Assembly: GCA_934292805.1 (NCBI GenBank)
Contig: CAKQXQ010000001.1
Coordinates: 68,622 to 132,621, forward strand
Source: an uncultured Roseburia sp.
Lineage (GTDB): Bacteria; Bacillota; Clostridia; Lachnospirales; Lachnospiraceae
DNA length: 64,000 nt
Direction of reading: 5' to 3'
Shown here: piece after piece, positions 17,345-24,525 of the stretch
How positions within the stretch are numbered: the first letter of the stretch is position 1
How the letters are laid out: each line of letters begins with the position of its first letter
Translations under genes and position numbers: made by a program
Notes under the pieces: model-generated
Seen by the model: the letters and a program-made list of their open reading frames with translations, nothing else
What the model was told of the DNA's origin: nothing
The model's database searches: none

Positions 17345-18688
17345 TTACTGATTTACCGCCTCGATAATAATCTTTGCCATATAATCAATCATTTCATCTG
17401 TCATTCCCGGATATACTCCTACCCAGAATGTATGATTCATTACAAAATCTGTATTATCAAGTTCTCCGGCCACACGATATGCATCCGTTCCACGCATCTG
17501 ATCAAAACATGGATGCTTGATCAGATTACCGCTAAACAACAGACGCGTCTGTACATTATGATCTTCCACATAACGGGTAACTGCATTTCGATCCAGTCCG
17601 CTCTCCGGTTTTACCGAAATCAAAAATCCAAACCAGGATGGACGGCTGTTTTTTGCCGGCTCCGGAAGAATCAGCTTATCTGCAGCCGGTTCTAATGCAA
17701 GACGAAGCCGATCCCAGTTGTGTCTGCGTCGTTCAATAAATGATGGGAACTTTTTCAACTGTTCACAGCCAATTGCCGCCTGCATATCTGTCACCTTCAG
17801 ATTATATCCGAAATGACTGTATACATATTTATGATCATACCCCTGTGGTAACTCTCCATACTGCCCATCAAAACGATGACCACAATAGTTGTCCTGACCG
17901 GAAGGACAGATACAATCACGTCCCCAGTCACGGAAAGATAAAATCAAACGGTTCAGTAACGGATTGTTTGTATATACACAGCCTCCTTCACCCATTGTCA
18001 TATGATGTGGTGGGTAAAAGCTGGATGTTCCGATATCTCCCCACGTTCCCGTATAGCGTGTTTCTTCTCCGATTGTATATTGTGTTCCGAGTGCATCACA
18101 ATTATCTTCCACAAGCCAGAGATTATGTTTATCACAAAATTCCTTTACCGCTTTCAGATCAAATGGATTGCCAAGTGTATGTGCAATCATGACTGCCTTT
18201 GTTTTTGGAGATAATGCTGCTTCTAATTTCGTAACATCAATATTGTACTGTGGTATGGCTACATCTACAAAAACAGGTACTGCTCCATATTGGATCGCAG
18301 GTGTTACTGTCGTAGGGAATCCACAGGCAACTGTGATCACCTCATCTCCTTTTCTAATCTGACGTTCCCCGAGTTCAGGTGCTGTCAATGCCATAAATGC
18401 AATCAGATTAGCAGATGATCCACTATTTACCAAATGTGCAAATCTTACTCCGATCCATTCTGCAAATTCTTTCTCAAACTGATCTGCAAAACGTCCTGTT
18501 GTTAGCCAAAAATCCAATGTTGCATCTGTCAATGCACACATTTCTTTTTCATCAAAAACACGTGCCGCATATGTGATCCGGTCGCCTTCCTGATAATCAC
18601 TTTTCTTTTCCTTGAAATCATGATAATATTCAGCAACCATTGCCTTAATCTGTTCACGTGCTTCTTCTTCATTCTTCCATTTAGTCAT
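17345..18688 (-). CDS. rfbH: CDP-4-keto-6-deoxyglucose 3-dehydrase (E1, RfbH)
   Basis: 447 residues, full length for RfbH/DdhC/AscC. PMP-dependent aminotransferase fold in which the usual PLP lysine is replaced by histidine (YPPHHMTMGEGG), the hallmark of E1 dehydrases. A Cys cluster (DCICPSGQDNYC, near residues 200-213) fits the [2Fe-2S] site. E1 removes the C3 hydroxyl together with an E3 ferredoxin-type reductase (DdhD/AscD). No E3 gene is present in the operon or elsewhere in this window, so the electron donor must be encoded elsewhere or be a general ferredoxin. It sits 5 bases after rfbG. Confidence 0.93.
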   Translation of the reverse strand: MTKWKNEEEAREQIKAMVAEYYHDFKEKKSDYQEGDRITYAARVFDEKEMCALTDATLDFWLTTGRFADQFEKEFAEWIGVRFAHLVNSGSSANLIAFMALTAPELGERQIRKGDEVITVACGFPTTVTPAIQYGAVPVFVDVAIPQYNIDVTKLEAALSPKTKAVMIAHTLGNPFDLKAVKEFCDKHNLWLVEDNCDALGTQYTIGEETRYTGTWGDIGTSSFYPPHHMTMGEGGCVYTNNPLLNRLILSFRDWGRDCICPSGQDNYCGHRFDGQYGELPQGYDHKYVYSHFGYNLKVTDMQAAIGCEQLKKFPSFIERRRHNWDRLRLALEPAADKLILPEPAKNSRPSWFGFLISVKPESGLDRNAVTRYVEDHNVQTRLLFSGNLIKHPCFDQMRGTDAYRVAGELDNTDFVMNHTFWVGVYPGMTDEMIDYMAKIIIEAVNQ

Positions 18689-18693
18689 GTTCT

Positions 18694-19758
18694 TTATCTC
18701 TCCATAAACTCATTTATCTCGTTATCCATCTCTTTGGTAATATCTCCGCCAGATAACCATACTTTACTAAAGCGGCATGTTAATTCCATGCATTCTTCAA
18801 TGTGCCAGCGTGGTGTCCAGCCAAATACTGTCTTAATCTTACTGCAATCAAGTTTCAGGAAATTTGCCTCATGTGGTGCATTCGCCTCTGCATGATTCTC
18901 CCACACTGCATCTTCGCCCCAGTATTTGCAGAACAGATCAGCTAGTTTTCCTGTTGTCACACAGTCACAATCATCCGGTCCAACATTATAATACCCCTGA
19001 TATTTCGGATTTTCATATTGCCTTTGAGCAATCATAAGATATACCCCAAGCGGTTCCAATACATGCTGATATGGGCGTGTCGAATAAGGATTCCGGACAC
19101 CGATCACCTGTTTCTTTTCCATTGCCCGGACGCAATCCGGAACAATTCTATCATTTGCAAAGTCTCCTCCACCAATCACATTACCTGCACGTGCGGTAGA
19201 AACTGCAACTCTTCCGTCTGTAAAGAAACTGTTCTTATAACTATGTGTCACCAATTCAGAACAGCTTTTGCTGTTCGAATAAGGATCAAATCCGTCCAGG
19301 GGCTCATTCTCACGATATCCCCATGCCCACTCATTGTTATGGTATACCTTGTCTGTTGTGACATTCAATACACTTTTTACACAGCTGTACAGCCTCACAC
19401 ATTCCATAAGATTCACTGTTCCCATCACATTCGTCTCATATGTGTAACGTGGATCCTTGTAGCTGTCACGCACAATTGGCTGTGCCGCAAGATGTATTAC
19501 GATCTCCGGTTGTGCTTTTTCAAATGTTGCTTTCAATGCATCATAATCCCGAATATCTCCAATCACAGATTGCATCTCATGCTCAATCCCTGAAATTGCA
19601 AACAAAGACGGATCAGTCGGTGGCTGCAAAGAATATCCCGTCACTTTTGCTCCTGCATTAATCAGCATCCTGCACAACCATGTCCCTTTAAATCCAGTAT
19701 GCCCTGTTACAAGCACACTTTTATCTTTATAAAAAGAGAAATCAAACATTCCGCTCAT
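18694..19758 (-). CDS. rfbG: CDP-glucose 4,6-dehydratase
   Basis: 354 residues. Extended SDR with GHTGFKG at the nucleotide-binding site, the TTDKVYHN active-site strand and YSNSKSCSE carrying the catalytic Tyr-x-x-x-Lys. Converts CDP-glucose to CDP-4-keto-6-deoxyglucose, the second step of CDP-3,6-dideoxyhexose synthesis. I take the ATG at 19758: GGGAGG precedes it and it lies 4 bases after the rfbF stop. A longer frame would run back into rfbF. Confidence 0.93.
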   Translation of the reverse strand: MSGMFDFSFYKDKSVLVTGHTGFKGTWLCRMLINAGAKVTGYSLQPPTDPSLFAISGIEHEMQSVIGDIRDYDALKATFEKAQPEIVIHLAAQPIVRDSYKDPRYTYETNVMGTVNLMECVRLYSCVKSVLNVTTDKVYHNNEWAWGYRENEPLDGFDPYSNSKSCSELVTHSYKNSFFTDGRVAVSTARAGNVIGGGDFANDRIVPDCVRAMEKKQVIGVRNPYSTRPYQHVLEPLGVYLMIAQRQYENPKYQGYYNVGPDDCDCVTTGKLADLFCKYWGEDAVWENHAEANAPHEANFLKLDCSKIKTVFGWTPRWHIEECMELTCRFSKVWLSGGDITKEMDNEINEFMER

Positions 19759-19762
19759 AAAA

Positions 19763-20548
19763 CTAATCCTCCCATTTCTTCCAAGGTGCCTGACCGGCTG
19801 CAAGAAGTTTTTCCAGCATTTCCTTTTCCCTGACATTATCCATACACTGCCAGAATCCTCTGTGCATATAAGACATCAGCTGGCCTTCTTTTGCAAGCTT
19901 CTCGAGCGGCTCTCTCTCAAATACAGTCTTATCCCCTTCAATATAGTCAAAAATCTGCGGCTCTAATACCATATATCCTGCATTAATCGGTGCTTCATCC
20001 ACCTGACTCTTCTCACGGAAAGATTTCACCGCATTGTCCCCGCCAATGTCAAGTATGCCTTTCTGCTGCTCGAGCATAACTGCTGTAAGTGTAGCGATCT
20101 TTCCATGTTCCTTATGGAATTGCAATAACTTATTAATATCAACATCGCATACTCCATCACCATAGGTCATCAGGAAAGGTTCTTCTCCAACATACGGCTG
20201 TATCCTTTTTATACGTCCGCCGGTCATCGTGTGAAGTCCGGTGTCGACTACCGTAACCTTCCATGGTTCACAATGCTGTTTATGAATAATCATGTCATTG
20301 TTGCCATTTGTAAAATCAAATGTAATATCACTGTTATGCAAAAAATAATTTGCAAACCATTCTTTAATCACATGCTGTTTATAACCTGCACAGATTATAA
20401 ACTCATTGAACCCATAATAAGAATATTCTTTCATAATATGCCATAAAATAGGTTGTCCACCAATTTCTACCATAGGCTTTGGCTTAAACTGCGACTCTTC
20501 TGATATTCTTGTTCCAAAACCCCCTGCTAACAATACTACTTTCATCAT
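19763..20548 (-). CDS. rfbF: Glucose-1-phosphate cytidylyltransferase
   Basis: 261 residues, the usual size for RfbF/DdhA. LLAGGFGTRISEES with the Lys pair KPKPM forms the nucleotide-sugar pyrophosphorylase signature; YGDGVCDVD carries the metal-binding Asp. It makes CDP-glucose from glucose-1-phosphate and CTP, the first step of the operon. AAGGAG precedes two adjacent ATG codons (20548 and 20545); either could be used. A promoter at 20581-20608 lies directly upstream. Confidence 0.94.
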   Translation of the reverse strand: MMKVVLLAGGFGTRISEESQFKPKPMVEIGGQPILWHIMKEYSYYGFNEFIICAGYKQHVIKEWFANYFLHNSDITFDFTNGNNDMIIHKQHCEPWKVTVVDTGLHTMTGGRIKRIQPYVGEEPFLMTYGDGVCDVDINKLLQFHKEHGKIATLTAVMLEQQKGILDIGGDNAVKSFREKSQVDEAPINAGYMVLEPQIFDYIEGDKTVFEREPLEKLAKEGQLMSYMHRGFWQCMDNVREKEMLEKLLAAGQAPWKKWED

Positions 20549-20580
20549 TCCGCTCCTTATAACAAAGTCTATTCCTTTCT

Positions 20581-20608
20581 ATTATGCCATATTTTGCTGA
20601 TTATTCAA
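20581..20608 (-). promoter_or_regulatory. Promoter of the CDP-sugar operon
   Basis: Minus strand: TTGAAT (20608-20603), 16-base spacer, CATAAT (20586-20581), about 33 bases upstream of rfbF. The rest of the gap to 20754 is AT-rich and I see nothing else clear in it. Confidence 0.5.
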
Positions 20609-20754
20609 TTGTTTATTGTGTCTATTTGTTGTTTCGTTTGTAGTTTTCGCATGTAGTATATTATTACTTACTTCTCAACTTTAGCTTATTACTAATTTCT
20701 CTTTATAGATAAATAAAAGATATAGAATAGATTCAACTTCATTCAAAAACATGA

Positions 20755-21327
20755 CTACATCGTCTTCCAGAACCATTTAATTACATTATAATACGATAGA
20801 TACTGCCCATCTTCCTCATTCATATAATATGTTTCAATCGTTTCTTTATCGAGATATTGTAATTGTTTTATCACAGATTTTCTTGCATTTTTTAATTCAT
20901 ATGCATTTAAATTCAACTGATCAATTGTATATTGGTCTCCCACAATATCTCCATTCGCATAATATGAAAATTGTTCCTCACAATTTTCATCCAACGGAGA
21001 AACAAATTGCTCCGGATCATAATGATTTTCCTTTTTAATTCCACATGTCTCTGGATTATTACAAGATGCAACAATATTCGTATAATCCAGAGAACGGTTA
21101 CTTGCATATTTTCCCGGATTTCTTGGTTCAATATGTTCATTATGAGCTTTTGCATCTGTAATACGACCGCAGCAATATGCACATAATCCTTTTTGTTCTT
21201 TTATTAGTTCCGACTTCAGTGCCGGACGGTATTCCGCAAATTCTTTACTATCATAATCCTTTTTCGGATATTTATTTTTGAAATCTGTTAAGAACTGTGG
21301 TTCTTCCATTTTCTGAATATGCAGCAT
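20755..21327 (-). CDS. ptuB: PtuB-like HNH nuclease of a Septu system
   Basis: 190 residues. HNH-type zinc nuclease with CAYCCGRI, NEHIEPRN (the active His) and CNNPETCG, which fits the TIGR02646 family found as PtuB in Septu and as the nuclease partner of some retrons. Its ATG overlaps the ptuA stop (TAATG), so the two proteins are made together. In Septu, PtuA ATPase and PtuB nuclease form a complex that degrades DNA on phage infection. No reverse transcriptase or ncRNA gene is adjacent, which argues for plain Septu rather than a retron. Confidence 0.87.
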   Translation of the reverse strand: MLHIQKMEEPQFLTDFKNKYPKKDYDSKEFAEYRPALKSELIKEQKGLCAYCCGRITDAKAHNEHIEPRNPGKYASNRSLDYTNIVASCNNPETCGIKKENHYDPEQFVSPLDENCEEQFSYYANGDIVGDQYTIDQLNLNAYELKNARKSVIKQLQYLDKETIETYYMNEEDGQYLSYYNVIKWFWKTM

Positions 21328-22580
21328 TACTTCCTTCTCCTTTTAAGTTCCATCCTTGCCATAATTACATCTTGATGACTCTCGCTTGTCATCTCAGCCA
21401 ATTTTGCAATTTTTTCTTCTGCTGTCACATAATCTCCGTGTTCAATCGCCCCATAAATAGACTTGATATATTTTTCAGTTTCCAAATTAGTTGCACGTGT
21501 TCCCATAAACTGCTCCAAGACAGCATTGGCATCATATCCATTTAATTGGTGCATCTGATGAACCTTTATTTCATTTTCATCTCTCCGCATAAAAAATATA
21601 TTATAATTTTCATCTGCCTCACTTAATACAATTGGTGAATGTGTTGTTACAATAAATTGGATATTGGGAAATGTCTCTCTTAATACTCTAAGTATTTTTC
21701 TTTGCCAGGATGGATGCATATGCAGTTCTATCTCATCAATCAGAACAATTCCTTCCCCCAGTAACGGATTTGCTAATGTTGGATTCGCCAAAGCCAATCT
21801 TCGTGCTAAATCACCTAACAATGCCATCGTACATTTCTCGCCATCTGACATTTGAGACACATTTAAGCTAATATCTCCCTTATCAATCTTCATTTCTAAT
21901 CGTGGTCTGCGAGCTACTCTTAAATTACTGCATCCATCCAACATAGACATAATCGCAGTTCTTACTGCCAACAATGCACGATCCTGATAATTTAAATCTC
22001 CTGTCTCTATTTTATGTTCATTCTCATAATCTTCCTGATTTCGATACCATTCAAAAAAAGTACGAAAATCAATCTTATTTTCAATTGCTTTTTCAAACGC
22101 TGAATATATATCAAAAGAATGATGTGTCCGAATTCTTAATGGAATATCCAGAACCAAACGATTCGTCCCGTAGTTTACAAAAATAGCAATATTTTTTTGT
22201 TCCTCGTCAGAAATATATTTTTCATGAAAAATAGCTGCTATTTCTTTTAAAGAAGCTGTATCTTGACTGCTTTTTCCCGAATTACGAACCAGCTTTCTAT
22301 AATATGATTTCTGCACCTCTCCAAAATCAATATGTGCTGCTATCTCTGTTTCTTTACTCCCATATCGAATATCGTCCAATTTAATCGTATAATTTTGCTT
22401 CAATTCTTTACGATTTACAATTTGATTAATAATATTCGCATATAATAAATTTATCGCTCTTAAAACAGTTGACTTTCCGGTTCCGTTGATTCCAAAAATG
22501 ACTGTACTTTTTCCATATATTTCCAAATTTGCAGAGCTTATAGCCCTAAAATTTTCAAGTTCAAGATTCTCCAAGTGCAT
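21327..22580 (-). CDS. ptuA: PtuA-like AAA/ABC-type ATPase of a Septu system
   Basis: 417 residues. SMC/ABC-like ATPase: Walker A GINGTGKST at residues 30-38, signature-like VSQMSDGEKC near 255, Walker B GIVLIDEIELHMHP near 290 and a switch His in VTTHSP. GGAGG lies 6 bases before the ATG at 22580. The ATPase with a translationally coupled HNH nuclease is the two-gene Septu arrangement. A promoter sits at 22629-22657. Shredded pieces of a second copy of this same locus, promoter included, lie at 46885-47086. Confidence 0.87.
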   Translation of the reverse strand: MHLENLELENFRAISSANLEIYGKSTVIFGINGTGKSTVLRAINLLYANIINQIVNRKELKQNYTIKLDDIRYGSKETEIAAHIDFGEVQKSYYRKLVRNSGKSSQDTASLKEIAAIFHEKYISDEEQKNIAIFVNYGTNRLVLDIPLRIRTHHSFDIYSAFEKAIENKIDFRTFFEWYRNQEDYENEHKIETGDLNYQDRALLAVRTAIMSMLDGCSNLRVARRPRLEMKIDKGDISLNVSQMSDGEKCTMALLGDLARRLALANPTLANPLLGEGIVLIDEIELHMHPSWQRKILRVLRETFPNIQFIVTTHSPIVLSEADENYNIFFMRRDENEIKVHQMHQLNGYDANAVLEQFMGTRATNLETEKYIKSIYGAIEHGDYVTAEEKIAKLAEMTSESHQDVIMARMELKRRRK

Positions 22581-22628
22581 TCTGTACCTCCAAAATTCTT
22601 TCCAATCCACTTCTGACCATTTCAATTT

Positions 22629-22657
22629 ATTGTACTATACTATGCGTGTTTCTTCAA
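22629..22657 (-). promoter_or_regulatory. Promoter of the Septu operon
   Basis: Minus strand: TTGAAG (22657-22652), 17-base spacer, TACAAT (22634-22629), about 50 bases before ptuA. The same arrangement is kept in the decayed copy at 47058-47086, which supports its being a real element. Confidence 0.55.
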
Positions 22658-22685
22658 TGATACTACTGTAAACTATGATATTTAA

Positions 22686-23747
22686 TTAGCACAAATCAAT
22701 TTCAATACCCAGATGGCATCCACCATTACATAATTTTTTTTTGTTGCAACTAATACACTTCTCCTTTTTTTCTTTCCGGAAACCATCAAAGATTTCTCCA
22801 TCCCATGCATCTTGAATAGATAGAGGATTTAATTTAACTTTATATTGTCCTGTTTGATTATCAAACGAACAAGGATATGCCATAAGCTCACTATCAATAT
22901 ACATAGAGAATCTCGCTGCTTCACATGAATCTACAGATTGTATACTAATATTTTTTTCATGGTTACATAATGCAGGTGTAAAGCAGGTATCAAATCCAAT
23001 GTTAAATGAATACTTTTTTTCTAACACGAGCTTCATAAATCTGTTTAATCTTTTATCGCATTTCACCCTTTTATATTTAACACCCAGCCCTACTGGTTTA
23101 TACAAAATAAATATGATTGCACTTATTCCTGCCGGCCATATATTATGTTTCAATCTATAAATTGCTTCATCAATGGTTTCTTCTGAAATAACAAAATGAA
23201 TATTGGTTATACATCCAGCCTTTACAAATTTTTCAACAGCCTCACCTGTAACATAATTACTTTCTTCATTATTTATTAATCTTGAATAATATGAAACTGC
23301 AACTGCTCCACAATATTTTTTTATTAAATTAATCTCTTCAGGCAACAAAAGATATCCACTTGTTGTTAAATTAGGAACTATCCCTATAGATCTCGTAAGT
23401 TCCAAAATATCTCCTAAATCTTTATGTTTGTTAGGATCTCCTGCTCCTCCTAGTGCAACCTGAAACACTTTTCCCTTACATTGGCTAATAATCCAATTAT
23501 AATTCTCTAATGTCATATCTGCTTTGTATGATGATATTGCGTTTTGATAGCAATCAATCCCTGCATTTTTGCAGATCCCTGTTCTTCCTGATATGCAGCT
23601 TCCCATAATGCCAATATCAATCAATTCTGGAAATGACCTATATTTTGCTTCTTCATGCGTTCCATCTATGTTGCTTCTTATTAATGTCCCGTTATTTTCG
23701 TTAAATAACTCATAAAAATGGTATTTTTCATCCACATAAACTTTCAT
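22686..23747 (-). CDS. Radical SAM/SPASM-like protein with unusual cysteine spacing
   Basis: 353 residues. The N-terminal cluster region has Cys51, Cys59 and Cys66 (MGSCISGRTGIC to DCYQN), spacing C-x7-C-x6-C rather than the classic C-x3-C-x2-C; GGAGDP follows as the expected SAM-binding strand. The C-terminus has a SPASM-type cluster (CISCNKKKLCNGGC). Such proteins usually modify peptides or proteins. It starts 6 bases after the stop of the small NSSST-motif protein and ends a four-gene operon headed by a membrane STAND NTPase, so its target may be one of its small neighbours. The fold call is good; the reaction is unknown. Confidence 0.75.
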   Translation of the reverse strand: MKVYVDEKYHFYELFNENNGTLIRSNIDGTHEEAKYRSFPELIDIGIMGSCISGRTGICKNAGIDCYQNAISSYKADMTLENYNWIISQCKGKVFQVALGGAGDPNKHKDLGDILELTRSIGIVPNLTTSGYLLLPEEINLIKKYCGAVAVSYYSRLINNEESNYVTGEAVEKFVKAGCITNIHFVISEETIDEAIYRLKHNIWPAGISAIIFILYKPVGLGVKYKRVKCDKRLNRFMKLVLEKKYSFNIGFDTCFTPALCNHEKNISIQSVDSCEAARFSMYIDSELMAYPCSFDNQTGQYKVKLNPLSIQDAWDGEIFDGFRKEKKEKCISCNKKKLCNGGCHLGIEIDLC

Positions 23748-23753
23748 AAATAT

Positions 23754-24152
23754 CTACCACACACAGCTTCTGCCATTAATATATAATCCATTCTCCTCTA
23801 GTTCAAAGGAATCTGTAGTAAAAAAACTTGTCAACGTATCTTCCTCACTACTCGTATATCCTACATATGAATAATATCCTTTCTCCTTGTATTTTTGAAA
23901 TTTTATTGCAGTTTCTTCACCGAACACTTCTTTTACGTTTTCATAATTCATTTCATCAAAGTTAAAATATCTCAATCCTCTGGAAGTTCCATCAATAATA
24001 TTTGCACACAAATCCCTGGCATATTGTTCGATAACTGTTCCCTTTTTAAATCCAAGTTTCTTAAACAAATACTCTGTGGTCAGCTCTTTCTTGGATAATA
24101 TAAGAAAATTTGTTGAAGAACTATTTGTAACATAGCCTACTCTAATCTTCAT
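23754..24152 (-). CDS. Small protein with N-terminal NSSST motif
   Basis: 132 residues starting MKIRVGYVTNSSSTNFLIL. An opening of the form MKIR..FVTNSSSS is one I recognise from many small uncharacterised bacterial proteins, but I know of no function. The rest is acidic and mixed alpha/beta in feel (RYFNFDEMNYENVKEVF), with a Cys near the C-terminus. GGGAGA lies before the ATG at 24152, which overlaps the preceding gene by 11 bases. Next to a radical SAM protein, the Ser/Thr/Asn-rich N-terminus is a plausible modification site; that is inference only. Confidence 0.6.
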   Translation of the reverse strand: MKIRVGYVTNSSSTNFLILSKKELTTEYLFKKLGFKKGTVIEQYARDLCANIIDGTSRGLRYFNFDEMNYENVKEVFGEETAIKFQKYKEKGYYSYVGYTSSEEDTLTSFFTTDSFELEENGLYINGRSCVW

Positions 24153-24525
24153 TTCTAATTTCTCCCACATAATTTGTAAATATATCTGCCAGTTCATCAT
24201 CATAAGCAAATGAGTATGAAATCTGATCTCTTTTAATTTTCATATTTGTACAATATAATTTTTTATTAGCAATCTCTTCAGCCAAATCCTGGGACAAATT
24301 AAACCTACATATTAAATACTCTTTACAAGATGGAAATTCTTTACGATAATACTTTCTATAGAGTTTGTTAATACTATATGCATTAGCAAAATACTGATCA
24401 TAAATGCGTCCGACTGTTTTTCCAGCATATGTTTTGCTTTTTACTCCATAATATTTCAGCATTTTTCTTTTATTTCCAATAGATTTTTTATCAAAAAAGC
24501 AACAATCATTCGCTTTAATTATCAT
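24142..24525 (-). CDS. Small basic protein of unknown function in the STAND/radical SAM operon
   Basis: 127 residues from the ATG at 24525 (GAGGAG 8 bases upstream). Rich in Lys, Arg and Tyr in the first 75 residues (IGNKRKMLKYYGVKSK, INKLYRKYYRKEF), then an acidic tail. No family recognised. It overlaps the end of the STAND NTPase gene by 11 bases and the next gene by 11 bases, so all are probably translated from one message. The basic half could bind nucleic acid or the acidic neighbour protein, but nothing in the sequence settles this. Confidence 0.6.
   Translation of the reverse strand: MIIKANDCCFFDKKSIGNKRKMLKYYGVKSKTYAGKTVGRIYDQYFANAYSINKLYRKYYRKEFPSCKEYLICRFNLSQDLAEEIANKKLYCTNMKIKRDQISYSFAYDDELADIFTNYVGEIRNED

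Noticed and set aside
19018..19593. 191-codon plus-strand frame opposite rfbG
   Set aside because: Entirely antisense to a certain gene, Cys/His-rich and without a start signal.
20755..22580. Retron with ATPase and HNH effector
   Set aside because: No reverse transcriptase frame or msr/msd-like structured region lies upstream of ptuA.
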